This document shows, in pieces, positions 24,303-33,344 of a stretch of 43,166 bases of DNA. Both the position numbers and the translations under genes were made by a program. Source of the DNA: Acetanaerobacterium elongatum (lineage in GTDB: Bacteria; Bacillota; Clostridia; Oscillospirales; Ruminococcaceae); contig NZ_FNID01000025.1 of the NCBI RefSeq assembly GCF_900103835.1, positions 1 through 43,166 of the forward strand, given 5' to 3'. The notes below the pieces were generated by a model. That model saw only the letters and a program-made list of their open reading frames with translations. It ran no database searches and had not been told where the DNA came from. Each line of letters opens with the position of its first letter. Positions within the stretch are counted from its first letter, which is position 1.

Positions 24303-25391
24303 ATGAACCAACTGAAGGTCGCTGCAGTAATACCCGCATACAACCCGGATGAGAGACTTCTTGAAACGGTTAAAGGGTTGATTGGTGCCGGGTTTGAACA
24401 TATTATCATTGTAAACGACGGCAGCGCAGGGCACACAAAAGCAATCTTTGAGCAGGCCGTGCTGCAGTACGGCTGTCGTTTGGCTTATCATGCGGTGAAC
24501 CTAGGCTATGGGCGCGCGCTAAAAACCGGCTTTAACGAGTTTTTAACCCTTTTTCCAGATTACTTGGGCACTGTTACAGTGGATGCCGACGGGCAGCACG
24601 ACCCCGGAGACGCTTATCGCTGTGCGCTTGCGCTTGAGGAAAACCCAGACAGCCTGATTTTAGGCAGCCGCGATTTTAAGGCCGTGCAGGTACCGTGGAC
24701 AAACCGTGCGGGGAATATCATCACACGTTATGTATTTCGCTTCTTATGCGGTATTAACGTAACCGATACGCAGACGGGCCTGCGTGCTATTCCCACTGAA
24801 CTGCTGAAGCATCTGGTATGCGCAAGCGGAGAACGGTATGAATACTGCAGCAGCATTTTGATGGAAACAAAGCGGCTGGATGTTGAGATCCGCCAGATTC
24901 CAATACATACTATTTACTTAGGCCAAAACCGCTCCACCCACTTTAATATATTACGGGATTCAGCCAGAATTTACGCGCTTATCTTCCGCTTTTTACTCTC
25001 GTCGTTATCCTCTTTCCTGGTGGATATGATTCTGTTTACAATTATTCTATCTGTTACATCGGGTTTTTCGTTGTTTTACAATACCCTCTTTGCCACTTAT
25101 GCGGCCAGAATAGGCTCCTGTACCTTTAACTATAAGGTAAACCGTAACCTGGTATTTAAAAAGGGTGAAGCAAATTCACTGTTTAAATATGTGGTTATCT
25201 GTGTTATTCAGGCCACCTTCTCTTATCTTGGGGTTTATGGATTTTCGAACATAACGCATCTCAGCCCTATCGGTATAAAGGTAATCATTGATGCACTGCT
25301 CTTCCTTGTAAGTTTTCAGGTGCAGCGTGAGTGGGTATTCCGCACCAAAAGGCGGCCGCAAAACTTGGCGGAAGAAAAAACTAAGGTATAA
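24303..25391 (+). CDS. Glycosyltransferase family 2 fused to GtrA-like membrane domain
   Basis: This 362-residue protein has two parts. Residues 1-225 are a GT-A glycosyltransferase like polyprenol-phosphate mannose/glucose synthases (AVIPAYNPDERL, IIIVNDGSAG, TVDADGQHDPGD, DTQTGLRAIP). Residues about 230-350 are a GtrA domain with four hydrophobic segments (FLLSSLSSFLVDMILFTIILS, YVVICVIQATFSYLGVYGF, IDALLFLVSFQVQREWVFR). It would load a sugar onto undecaprenyl phosphate and help flip or present it for cell-envelope glycosylation. The two functions are often separate genes. GGAGG precedes the ATG. An acyltransferase gene follows after 116 nt, possibly a surface-glycan pair. Confidence 0.9.
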   Translation: MNQLKVAAVIPAYNPDERLLETVKGLIGAGFEHIIIVNDGSAGHTKAIFEQAVLQYGCRLAYHAVNLGYGRALKTGFNEFLTLFPDYLGTVTVDADGQHDPGDAYRCALALEENPDSLILGSRDFKAVQVPWTNRAGNIITRYVFRFLCGINVTDTQTGLRAIPTELLKHLVCASGERYEYCSSILMETKRLDVEIRQIPIHTIYLGQNRSTHFNILRDSARIYALIFRFLLSSLSSFLVDMILFTIILSVTSGFSLFYNTLFATYAARIGSCTFNYKVNRNLVFKKGEANSLFKYVVICVIQATFSYLGVYGFSNITHLSPIGIKVIIDALLFLVSFQVQREWVFRTKRRPQNLAEEKTKV

Positions 25392-25507
25392 GTATCGGCT
25401 TTATTGAATTCATTTCTGTCGTTTCAGCGTAATAAAAGCAGATGTGAAAGCATTACCGGTTATCAGGGAATGTTTAAAACCTTAAACCACAGAAATGAGG
25501 TACTATA

Positions 25508-26569
25508 GTGAGTGATAACCTTACCATTCCCGGACGTATTATCTACCTTGATATAGTACGCATTCTAGCTATATTTGCCGTGGTGGTTATCCATATCGCG
25601 GCTTGCGATTGGGTTTGCCTGCCCGTAAGCTCGTTTGAATGGCAGACACTGAATTTTTATGATGCTATCTGCCGCTGGTGCATCCCCGTTTTCTTTATGA
25701 TGAGCGGCAGGCATTTTTTGCACCCCGAAAAGACGATCACCTTCAGCACCCTTTTTAGGAAAAATGTACTGCGAATGGTTGCGGCATTGTTCTTTTGGGG
25801 GGTACTGTACTATTTGTATTCCTCAATCCTTCAAAACGGCAGGATTGTTCTGCAGGATGTTTTAGGAGGTCTGCTTTCGGTCGTTACACTGAAGGCAAGG
25901 CGGCACCTGTGGTTTTTATATGCCATCACAGCGCTCTACCTGATGACACCGCTGCTCCGCCGATTGGTGGCTGTAAGTACTCCTAAGCGGCTATTGCGTA
26001 TGAGCCTTGGGCTGATTTTTGTTTCCGGTATTATCCCTATCGCCGCCTATTTTACACCGCTCAGAGATATGGCGTTCTTCCTGCAGGGGATAGGTTTTCC
26101 GGGCTTATTTATCTTGGGTTATTACATCAGCCGCTATAACACCAAAGTAAAATACATTGGTCTGCTATATGCAGGCGGGGTGCTCGGGCTAATCTTTACG
26201 ATAGTAGCCTCCTCAATATTATCGGTAAGCGAAAACATAGGAAACCAGCTTTTTTATCAATTTACTACCCCCAATGTTGCGCTAACCGCCATAGCCATGA
26301 TGGTATTTGGAAAGAACAACTTATCAAAGCTCAGCTTCGGTGAAAAATGGGATAAGCGGATTGAGGCTTTCTCCAATATTACCTTTGCGATGTATCTGGT
26401 GCATGACTTTTTCATCATTCCATTTGAGCGCAGGCTGTATGGCTTTACCCCAACCTCGTTGAATCCCGTTTTTCTTGTTCCGCTGCTGGCTGCCGCAGTG
26501 TTTGCATTAAGTATACTTCCGGCTTATCTTTTTAAAAAGATTCCCGTGTTAAGAAATTTCATCGCTTGA
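25508..26569 (+). CDS. Acyltransferase 3 family membrane protein
   Basis: This 353-residue protein has about ten hydrophobic segments. It begins with the family signature YLDIVRILAIFAVVVIHIAA, whose His is the likely catalytic residue, followed by WCIPVFFMMSGRHFL. Members transfer acetyl or other acyl groups to surface polysaccharides or small molecules. The start is GTG at 25508 with a weak GAGGT site. The neighbouring GT2-GtrA gene hints at glycan modification. Confidence 0.88.
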   Translation: MSDNLTIPGRIIYLDIVRILAIFAVVVIHIAACDWVCLPVSSFEWQTLNFYDAICRWCIPVFFMMSGRHFLHPEKTITFSTLFRKNVLRMVAALFFWGVLYYLYSSILQNGRIVLQDVLGGLLSVVTLKARRHLWFLYAITALYLMTPLLRRLVAVSTPKRLLRMSLGLIFVSGIIPIAAYFTPLRDMAFFLQGIGFPGLFILGYYISRYNTKVKYIGLLYAGGVLGLIFTIVASSILSVSENIGNQLFYQFTTPNVALTAIAMMVFGKNNLSKLSFGEKWDKRIEAFSNITFAMYLVHDFFIIPFERRLYGFTPTSLNPVFLVPLLAAAVFALSILPAYLFKKIPVLRNFIA

Positions 26570-26575
26570 TACTCT

Positions 26576-26606
26576 AAAAGCTGCTAGGCATTGCTTAGCA
26601 GCTTTT
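26576..26606. terminator. Bidirectional terminator between acyltransferase and mocR genes
   Basis: An 11-bp stem AAAAGCTGCTA / TAGCAGCTTTT with A/T tails on both sides, between convergent genes. Confidence 0.85.
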
Positions 26607-26609
26607 GCT

Positions 26610-28016
26610 TTAGTTGATGTCAGAATTATGCAGGGCATGTTTTAACCGCAGTACCCCTTCATGAATCTGCTGCTCGGTTAGATTACCATAGCCCAGCACC
26701 AACTGATGGCAATGGCGGCCTTTTGTAAGCGCAAAGCTCTCTACCCCATCCGCCTCTACGCCAAGCTCCGTAAACCGATGAAAGTCCTCGCTTGTAAGTG
26801 GGCGCAAGAAAGAGGCCAGAAGGTGCATACCGGCGTTTTCACCCGAGACGCTAACCTGATCCCCGAATTCTTGCTGCAAGCAGTGCATCAGCAGCTGGCG
26901 CTTGGCCTCATACAGCTTTTTTGTGCGATAGATATGCTTATCCAGCAGGCGCTCCTCCAGCAGGCGGGTAAGGGCCAGCTGCTCGATGGTACCGCTCCAA
27001 ATATTCGCAAGCTCCATATGGCGAATTACCCTATCCTTTAGCTGCCACGGCAGTATCAGGTAGGCAATCCGCAGGGCGGGGGAGAATATCTTACTAAAGC
27101 TGCCCAAGTAGATCACACGTTCGGCGTTCAGGCGGTGCAGCGGCTGAATCGGTTCGCCCTCGTAGCGAATCTCACCGTCGTAATCGTCTTCTATAACATA
27201 AGCATCCTTTTTTGCGGCATACTGCAGCAGTTCAACACGCCGGGCAGCCGGTAATACTCCGCCGATGGGAAACTGATGCGAAGGTACTACATAAATTGCC
27301 CGAACAGAGTCACTTGGATTAAGCTTCTCAGTTATCATGCCGTGTGCATCCACCTCAATGGGGGTTAAAGCATAGCCTGATTCTGTAAACGCCTGCCGGA
27401 CAAAGGGCATACAGGGGTCTTCCACCGCGGCGGTGCAGCCCTCGCGGTAAAGAACCTGTGCAATCAACTGCAGCCCGTTATAGGTACCCGGAACAATTAT
27501 CACCTGCGCCTCGCTGCACACAATCCCCTTCATGCGATAAAGGTAGGAGCACAAGGCCGCCTGCAGAGCGGCGGTTCCCGCACCGGTGGAGGGGTAACCA
27601 AAGGTGCTGTTATCCGCATCAAGACAGGCCTCCTTTAACAGACGTGCCCAAAGAACCTGCGGGAAGGCGGTACAATCGGGGCTGCCCGGGTCGAACATAA
27701 TGAGGTCCTTCTTCGGCTTTCGCCCCGATGAATGGCCAAGCTCAGGAGGCATAGGGCGAGGCAGGGGCAGCTTACCCAACCCGGCTACAAAGGTGCCCGA
27801 ACCAACCTTACTTACAAGATAGCCCTCCGAGAGCAGCTGCTCATACACCTCTATTGCCGTGTTGCGCGCAATATGCAGCTCGGCAGCAAGGCTTCGCGTG
27901 GGGGGCATCTGCTCACCCGCGGGAAGCACGCCGGAAAGCACCGCGCTTCGTATCTGCTGGGCCAGCTGCTTTGCCGCTGAAACCGGCAGCTCTTTGTTAA
28001 TCTCAAACCCGTACAT
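26610..28016 (-). CDS. MocR/PdxR-family regulator (GntR helix-turn-helix plus aminotransferase-like domain)
   Basis: The protein has 468 residues. The N-terminal GntR winged helix (about 10-75) contains QIRSAVLSGVLPAGEQMPPTRSLAAELHIARNTAIEVYEQL. The rest is a fold-type I aminotransferase domain binding pyridoxal phosphate, with IEDDYDGEIRY and the Schiff-base Lys in LGSFSKIFSPALRI. Such proteins use PLP or an amino acid-PLP adduct as the signal (PdxR, GabR, TauR). It is divergent from an aldo/keto reductase gene; ATTGG repeats lie between them. An aldo/keto reductase that reduces pyridoxal would fit a PLP regulator, but this is inference. Confidence 0.92.
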   Translation of the reverse strand: MYGFEINKELPVSAAKQLAQQIRSAVLSGVLPAGEQMPPTRSLAAELHIARNTAIEVYEQLLSEGYLVSKVGSGTFVAGLGKLPLPRPMPPELGHSSGRKPKKDLIMFDPGSPDCTAFPQVLWARLLKEACLDADNSTFGYPSTGAGTAALQAALCSYLYRMKGIVCSEAQVIIVPGTYNGLQLIAQVLYREGCTAAVEDPCMPFVRQAFTESGYALTPIEVDAHGMITEKLNPSDSVRAIYVVPSHQFPIGGVLPAARRVELLQYAAKKDAYVIEDDYDGEIRYEGEPIQPLHRLNAERVIYLGSFSKIFSPALRIAYLILPWQLKDRVIRHMELANIWSGTIEQLALTRLLEERLLDKHIYRTKKLYEAKRQLLMHCLQQEFGDQVSVSGENAGMHLLASFLRPLTSEDFHRFTELGVEADGVESFALTKGRHCHQLVLGYGNLTEQQIHEGVLRLKHALHNSDIN

Positions 28017-28027
28017 AAGCCCCTCCG

Positions 28028-28074
28028 ATTGGTTCTAAAAAATAGCCTGTAATTGGCGCTATTAACAATCCAAT
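28028..28074. promoter_or_regulatory. Candidate MocR operator between divergent genes
   Basis: Direct repeats ATTGG at 28028-28032 and 28052-28056 are 24 bases apart, and an inverted copy CCAAT is at 28070-28074. MocR-family proteins bind widely spaced direct or inverted repeats in such divergent regions. A TATAAT at 28082-28087 for the rightward gene lies just beyond the last half-site. Confidence 0.5.
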
Positions 28075-28135
28075 TTAATTATATAATAAAACTGTAAGCA
28101 AAAACAATAGACGATGACAGAAAGTGGTGTTAATT

Positions 28136-29143
28136 ATGATTATGCAGGAATTCGGAACAACCGGCGAAAAGGTAAGCCGTTTTTGTCTTGGTTGTATGCT
28201 AATGGGCACGGCAATGGACGACAATACCTCGCAGCGGGTGTTAAACCATTTTACCGAGGCCGGAGGCAACTTCCTGGATACAGCAAACTGTTATGCTTGG
28301 TGGATGGGCAGCGGCGAGTTTGTGGGCGATGAAAGTGAAAATGTACTGGGCAAGTGGATGCAGGAGCGTAAAAACCGTCACGAAATCTTCTTGGCCACCA
28401 AGGTTGGCGGCAGGCTGAAGAACCCGCACAACATCCGCGGTGCCGACGGCATTCCCGAGTGGGACAGGGTACCGGGTGAGTATGAAGGGCTTTCCGCAGG
28501 TGTAATCCGCAAGGGTATAGAAGACAGCCTGCGCCGGCTTAAAACCGATTATATTGACCTTTACTATACCCATGTTTACGATAAGAACACCCCGATAGAG
28601 GAAACGCTCTCGGTTCTAAACCAGCTGGTGAAGGAGGGCAAGGTTCGCCACATTGGCTGCAGCAATCTTACAGTCGCTCAGCTTAAGGAGGCCAGAGAGA
28701 TAAGCAAGCGGCTGGGGGTTAGGCTTTATACCGCAGTTCAGCAGGAATATTCCTACCTGCACCCCAAGCAAGGGGTGGATACCGGCATTGTAGAGCATGT
28801 GGATGCGGGGCAGTTGGAGTATATCAAAGCCAATCCGGATATCACACTGATGGCATATTCACCGTTGCTGAAGGGCATTTACAACAGCGAGGAGAAACGC
28901 AAGCGTTACTATAACTGGAGTAACTTTGACTCGACTGAAAACGCCCGCAAGCTGGAAATTGTGGATAAGCTTTCCCGCGAGCTTGGGGTTACGGGCAATC
29001 AACTGGTACTGGCATGGCTGCTGAGGCAGGAGCCTAAGCTCATACCCATTTTAGGTTTCAGCAACGAGGAGCAGTACCGCGAAAACATCGCGGCGCTTAC
29101 CATCACGCTAACTGACGGTCAGCTTGCCGAGATGGGCAGATAG
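28136..29143 (+). CDS. Aldo/keto reductase
   Basis: This 335-residue NAD(P)H-dependent carbonyl reductase has a TIM-barrel fold. The catalytic tetrad can be traced: Asp and Tyr in FLDTANCYAWW, Lys in FLATKVGG and His in YYTHVYDKN. The cofactor site is in IPILGFSNEEQYRENIAAL. The start is taken as the ATG at 28136, about 8 nt after AAAGTGG; the GTG at 28124 and ATG at 28142 are alternatives. It is divergent from the MocR regulator and likely under its control. The substrate is unknown; pyridoxal is one candidate given the neighbour. Confidence 0.9.
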   Translation: MIMQEFGTTGEKVSRFCLGCMLMGTAMDDNTSQRVLNHFTEAGGNFLDTANCYAWWMGSGEFVGDESENVLGKWMQERKNRHEIFLATKVGGRLKNPHNIRGADGIPEWDRVPGEYEGLSAGVIRKGIEDSLRRLKTDYIDLYYTHVYDKNTPIEETLSVLNQLVKEGKVRHIGCSNLTVAQLKEAREISKRLGVRLYTAVQQEYSYLHPKQGVDTGIVEHVDAGQLEYIKANPDITLMAYSPLLKGIYNSEEKRKRYYNWSNFDSTENARKLEIVDKLSRELGVTGNQLVLAWLLRQEPKLIPILGFSNEEQYRENIAALTITLTDGQLAEMGR

Positions 29144-29174
29144 TCGCTGAATATCAAAATTGCCCAATATTTAT

Positions 29175-29207
29175 AAGCCGGATAAAAGGTCGTCTTTTAT
29201 CCGGCTT
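29175..29207 (+). terminator. Terminator of the aldo/keto reductase gene
   Basis: A 14-bp stem AAGCCGGATAAAAG / CTTTTATCCGGCTT followed by TTG. Confidence 0.85.
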
Positions 29208-29259
29208 TTGCACTATTTCTCTGTTAATAGACCGAATGGAGTAAAATAATGATGTATTT

Positions 29260-29288
29260 TTGTATATCTTATTGATTTTTGGTAAAAT
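29260..29288 (+). promoter_or_regulatory. Promoter of the chemoreceptor gene
   Basis: TTGTAT (29260-29265), 17-nt spacer, TAAAAT (29283-29288). It looks like sigma-A; no flagellar sigma-D box is evident. Confidence 0.6.
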
Positions 29289-29332
29289 TTTTAGTAAAAT
29301 ATATTAAAATACAATAAATCGAGGGTGGAGTA

Positions 29333-31273
29333 ATGAAAACAATTAAACGTCGCATCGGCCTTACTACAATCGCCATATGTGCCTTTCTTGGGGTTGCTAT
29401 TACTACTGTTGCAACAGTCATTTTTTATCTGAACATAAAGGAAAATGCTCGGCAGCTTTTAACCGAGCTGTCGAAGGCTTATGCATCCAATGTTTTAAGC
29501 GAGGCACAGCTGATTAAGGATGACTTGGAACTTGCATCAAGAGATGCCATTGCTCAGAATTATACTTTAACCAACGCGGAACGTGAGCAGCAGCTTGCTA
29601 AGATTGTTAAAGATTCTACCTTCGTGAAGTTCGATGTTGCCGATGCTAACGGCACAACCTTTGCAAATGTGAATATCGGTGAAAGAGAGTATTATAAACA
29701 GGCCAAAAGCGGTACAAGCTATATTTCCAGCCCGCTGATTGATAAAACAACCGGCAAGGTTACAATATTAGCGGCCACCCCCATGGGCAATGAGGTAATG
29801 TTTGGAACTATTGATTACAAACATTTTAACGATATTGTTAAAAAAATTAGCATCGGCCAGAGCGGTTATGCCTTTGTAGTTGATAAAGCAGGTACGATTA
29901 TCGCGCACCCGGACGAAAAGGTTGTTCAGGACATGACCAACTATATCACCCTTGCCCAGAAGGATTCCGGTTTTAAACAGGCTGCTTCTGTAGTATCGGA
30001 GATGACGGAGCAGAAAACCGGTATTGAGGAAGTGAACATCGGCGGAAAGACGGTAATGATTGCTTACCAGCCGATTAACTGTACCGAAAAATGGTCTGTC
30101 GGGGTTGTACTCCCTAAAATGGAGTACATGATGAGCTATTATATTACTCTGGCCATTTGTGCGGTGCTTTGTCTGTTATTGTTACTTGTTGCAGGCATTC
30201 TTTCCGCCAGAATGGCAGGTTCTATCTCTAATCCAGTTGTCGCCTCCACTGACCGCATTAAGCTGCTTGCAGAGGGCGACCTTTCAACGCCGGTACCCGA
30301 TATCAAGTCACAGGACGAAACGGGTGTGCTGTTAGCCTCCCTGGCTTCCACCGTCAGCACTGTAAACGGCTACATATCCGAAATTTCCGATATTCTTACC
30401 GGTATCGCCAAAGGTGACCTGCGTAAGGAGAGCGAGCTTTATTACAAAGGCGATTTTGAACCGATTAAAACCGCACTCACCGAAATATCCGGTGCCTTGA
30501 ACAAGGCGTTTAGAGACATTCTGGAGGCGGCTGAGCAGGTAGAGCAGGGTGCCTCACAGATTTCAATGGGCGCACAAGGGCTTTCACAGAGCACGATGGA
30601 GCAGGCCTCTACTATTCAGGAGCTTTCGGCGAGCTTAAACGAAATTTCCGAGGGCATTCAGGGTATTGCCAGAAATGCAGACGAGGCAAGCAAGCTGGCA
30701 AAACAGTCGGGCGATAATGTTGCTTTGGGCAACAGCCAGATGGAAGAGATGCTCAAGGCAATGAACGAGATCAGCAACTCCTCCAGCCAGATATCCAAGA
30801 TTATTAAGGTTATTAACGATATCGCATTCCAGACCAATATCTTGGCCCTGAATGCCGCCGTTGAGGCCGCAAGAGCGGGCGCGGCGGGCAAGGGCTTTGC
30901 GGTAGTGGCCGATGAGGTACGCAACCTTGCCAGCAAGAGTGCCGAGGCAGCGAAGGATACAACGGCTTTGATTGAACAGTCGATAGCCTCTGTTGCCAAG
31001 GGCACAAAAATCGCACAGCAGACGGCACAGTCGCTGGAGCAGATTGCGAAGAACGCAGAGGGCGTAAACGATATGGTAATGCGCATCAGCTCGGCTACCA
31101 ATGATCAGGCCACCGCTGTGGTGCAGATTAATATGGGTATGGAGCAGATGTCAAGCGTTGTGCAGAACAACTCCGCCACTGCCGAAGAGAGTGCCGCTTC
31201 CAGCGAGGAACTGAGCAGCCAGGCCGCTATGCTTAAGGAGCTTATCGCGCGGTTTGAGCTGAAGCAGGATTAA
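29333..31273 (+). CDS. Methyl-accepting chemotaxis protein with Cache-type sensor
   Basis: The protein has 646 residues. TM1 is about residues 10-33. An extracellular Cache-like sensor follows ([34 protein letters not shown]). TM2 is about 268-292 ([22 protein letters not shown]). A HAMP domain and a second HAMP-like stretch ([21 protein letters not shown]) lead to the long signalling coiled coil. Its hairpin tip, [15 protein letters not shown] near residue 502, contacts CheA/CheW. It implies a chemotaxis system elsewhere, as no che or flagellar genes are here. Small organic ligands such as amino or carboxylic acids are typical for this sensor class. Confidence 0.94.
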   Translation: MKTIKRRIGLTTIAICAFLGVAITTVATVIFYLNIKENARQLLTELSKAYASNVLSEAQLIKDDLELASRDAIAQNYTLTNAEREQQLAKIVKDSTFVKFDVADANGTTFANVNIGEREYYKQAKSGTSYISSPLIDKTTGKVTILAATPMGNEVMFGTIDYKHFNDIVKKISIGQSGYAFVVDKAGTIIAHPDEKVVQDMTNYITLAQKDSGFKQAASVVSEMTEQKTGIEEVNIGGKTVMIAYQPINCTEKWSVGVVLPKMEYMMSYYITLAICAVLCLLLLLVAGILSARMAGSISNPVVASTDRIKLLAEGDLSTPVPDIKSQDETGVLLASLASTVSTVNGYISEISDILTGIAKGDLRKESELYYKGDFEPIKTALTEISGALNKAFRDILEAAEQVEQGASQISMGAQGLSQSTMEQASTIQELSASLNEISEGIQGIARNADEASKLAKQSGDNVALGNSQMEEMLKAMNEISNSSSQISKIIKVINDIAFQTNILALNAAVEAARAGAAGKGFAVVADEVRNLASKSAEAAKDTTALIEQSIASVAKGTKIAQQTAQSLEQIAKNAEGVNDMVMRISSATNDQATAVVQINMGMEQMSSVVQNNSATAEESAASSEELSSQAAMLKELIARFELKQD

Positions 31274-31299
31274 ACTTATTAAGTTCTTTTATTAAAATT

Positions 31300-31339
31300 A
31301 AAATGCCTGAAGGTGGTGCAACCCATCTCCAGGCATTTT
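31300..31339 (+). terminator. Terminator of the chemoreceptor gene
   Basis: The stem AAAATGCCTG / CAGGCATTTT with an inner GGTGG/CC helix, followed by AATTG. It lies just before the merR promoter. Confidence 0.75.
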
Positions 31340-31347
31340 AATTGTTC

Positions 31348-31378
31348 TTGACTCTACTACTATGCGAGGGTTTAGAAT
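31348..31378 (+). promoter_or_regulatory. MerR-type promoter of the merR gene (19-nt spacer)
   Basis: TTGACT (31348-31353), 19-nt spacer, TAGAAT (31373-31378). An over-long 19-nt spacer is the mark of promoters activated by MerR proteins that twist DNA. The spacer contains CTACTACTATGCGAG, a degenerate version of the palindrome in the exporter promoter at 32301-32315. The gene is probably autoregulated. Confidence 0.75.
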
Positions 31379-31411
31379 AGAAGCATAAAGTTGTATTGGG
31401 AGGAAAGAAAC

Positions 31412-32230
31412 ATGCTTAAAATAGGTGACTTCTCAATGCTTTCGCGCATCAGCATTCACATGCTGCGCCACTATGATGAAATAGGGCTTCTGCACCCGCG
31501 CCATACCGATGAGTTTACCGGTTACCGCTACTACAGCGAGGAGCAGCTAACAGATGCAAGCCGTATTCAGGCACTCAAGAATATGGGCCTGAGCCTTGCG
31601 ATGATTAAAGAGATTCTATCGGAGTATGATGATACTGACCTGCTGAAACGGTATCTTTCACTACAGATGATTCAAAAGAAAGAGGAGCTCTCTGCAATGC
31701 AAAACCAGCTGCAGATGATGGATACAGCCATAAAAAGCATTGAGAAGGGCTCTGCACCTTCAGAATGCAGCATCGCCGTAAAGGAGATTCCAAAGCGCAA
31801 TATTGTCAGCCTGCGGCAGGTGATTCCCAGCTACACCGACGAAGGGCTGTTGTGGGAGGCCTTGTGTGAGGAAGCGAAGCTGCAAAATATTCAATACTCA
31901 ACCCCAAGCTATAACATTGCAGTTTTTCACGATGAGGGGTATAAGGAGCAGGGTATTGACGTGGAGATTCAAAGGTCGGTGATAGGCAGCTACCACGATA
32001 CACAGAGGGCACGCTTTAAAACAGTCGAGCCGATTACCGTTGCTGCCATCACCTATCAGGGCGCCTATAACCTCTTGGAAAAGGTATGTGCGTCTATTGC
32101 AAAGTGGACTTTATATAACCAATATGAATTAGTTGGGTCGATGTTTAATATCTACCACATATCCCCGTTAACCGAGCCTAACCCAGAAAACCTGATTACC
32201 GAGGTTTGCTTTCCAATCCGCAAGAAATAA
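31412..32230 (+). CDS. MerR-family regulator with GyrI/BmrR-like effector domain
   Basis: The protein has 272 residues. The MerR DNA-binding domain (1-75) includes KIGDFSMLSRISIHMLRHYDEIGLLHP and GYRYYSEEQL. A dimerisation coiled coil (about 80-115) follows, then a GyrI-like small-molecule-binding domain (VKEIPKRNIVSLRQVIPSY... to ITEVCFPIRKK). This is the architecture of BmrR-type multidrug sensors. The ATG at 31412 has GGGAGG upstream; an in-frame TTG at 31391 overlaps that site. It controls itself and, most likely, the ABC exporter immediately downstream, whose promoter carries the same spacer design and operator. Confidence 0.92.
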   Translation: MLKIGDFSMLSRISIHMLRHYDEIGLLHPRHTDEFTGYRYYSEEQLTDASRIQALKNMGLSLAMIKEILSEYDDTDLLKRYLSLQMIQKKEELSAMQNQLQMMDTAIKSIEKGSAPSECSIAVKEIPKRNIVSLRQVIPSYTDEGLLWEALCEEAKLQNIQYSTPSYNIAVFHDEGYKEQGIDVEIQRSVIGSYHDTQRARFKTVEPITVAAITYQGAYNLLEKVCASIAKWTLYNQYELVGSMFNIYHISPLTEPNPENLITEVCFPIRKK

Positions 32231-32231
32231 G

Positions 32232-32264
32232 AATTCGTCACTCAAATTTGGGTGACGAATTTTT
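32232..32264 (+). terminator. Terminator of the merR gene
   Basis: The stem AATTCGTCAC / GTGACGAATT followed by TTTG. It separates merR from the exporter promoter. Confidence 0.8.
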
Positions 32265-32294
32265 GCTTTCGAGAAAAAATTATGAGATTTGCTC

Positions 32295-32325
32295 TTGACT
32301 CTCGCACTATGCGAGGCTGTATGCT
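32295..32325 (+). promoter_or_regulatory. MerR-activated promoter of the ABC exporter
   Basis: TTGACT (32295-32300), 19-nt spacer, TATGCT (32320-32325). The spacer begins with a perfect palindrome CTCGCA-CTA-TGCGAG (32301-32315). Same geometry and related operator as the merR promoter, so both are probably targets of the 31412 regulator. Confidence 0.85.
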
Positions 32326-32356
32326 GATTGTATTCTAAACAACGGAGGGATGAGCA

Positions 32357-33313
32357 TTGGATGCAATCTCGGTTAAAAAGCTGACCAAAACCTATGCGCG
32401 CGGCAAAACTGCCCTAAACGAGCTGAGCCTTACGGTAAAGGAGGGAGAGATATTTACTCTGCTGGGGCCAAACGGAGCGGGTAAATCCACCCTAATCAAC
32501 ACACTTACAACCTTCTTAGCACCCACCTCAGGCGAGGTGACCATTCTCGGGAAAAATCTTGCGCGCGAGCAGACATATGTGCGCTCGCAGATGGCCTGTG
32601 TGGCGCAGCGGGTATCTATTGACGACCATCTGTCACTTCAGGAGAACATGCTGTTTCAGGGCAGGCTGTTCCATATGGCTAAAGCCGACATACTCAAGAG
32701 AACCGATACCCTGACGGAGGCTTTTGGATTAAAGGAGTATATGAAGGACAGGGTAGCAACCTATTCCGGCGGCATCAAACGGCGGCTGGATATCGCCATG
32801 AGCATGATCTCCTTCCCAAAGATTCTGTTTTTGGACGAGCCGACGGTCGGGCTGGACATTGAATCACGCCAGATACTTTGGGATGCCGTAAAGCGGATTA
32901 AGAACGATTTTGGCACCACAGTGTTTCTGACTACGCACTATCTGGAGGAGGCCGACATACTGAGCGACACCATTTGCATTATGAAGGAGGGGCACGAACT
33001 GGTGCAGGATACCCCCCAGAGCCTGCGGCAGTACACCAGCCAGAACCTGATACGAATGAGCTTTAATAAACCAGATATGGCCCCCAAGGCTGCAAAGCTG
33101 CTGCAGCAGCACCCGCTTGTAAGAGGATTACGCTGTGAGGAGCAGGAGGTTTATGTGCAGGTTCAAAATTGTGACCGTGATTTTATGGCACTTAACCGCT
33201 GGCTTTCGGAACAGAACATCACTTTCAGCGGCATAGAAACGGTAAGCCCGAGCCTTGAAGATGTCTTTATTGCCATCACCGGCGGTACAAGGCTTGAAAG
33301 CTCGGCATCTTAA
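32357..33313 (+). CDS. ABC-2 type exporter, ATP-binding protein
   Basis: This 318-residue ATPase of the DrrA/CcmA group has Walker A GPNGAGKST, signature YSGGIKRRLDIAM, Walker B ILFLDEPTVGLD and H-loop TTHYLEEAD. The C-terminal extension of about 90 residues is typical of drug and daunorubicin exporters. It starts at TTG 32357, with GGAGGG 7 nt upstream; the ATG codons at 32350 and 32361 are out of frame. It pairs with the permease that starts 31 nt downstream. Expression is probably inducible by whatever compound the MerR protein senses. Confidence 0.94.
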   Translation: MDAISVKKLTKTYARGKTALNELSLTVKEGEIFTLLGPNGAGKSTLINTLTTFLAPTSGEVTILGKNLAREQTYVRSQMACVAQRVSIDDHLSLQENMLFQGRLFHMAKADILKRTDTLTEAFGLKEYMKDRVATYSGGIKRRLDIAMSMISFPKILFLDEPTVGLDIESRQILWDAVKRIKNDFGTTVFLTTHYLEEADILSDTICIMKEGHELVQDTPQSLRQYTSQNLIRMSFNKPDMAPKAAKLLQQHPLVRGLRCEEQEVYVQVQNCDRDFMALNRWLSEQNITFSGIETVSPSLEDVFIAITGGTRLESSAS

Positions 33314-33344
33314 ATACAAGTTTTATGAAAGGATTGAATTGTAG

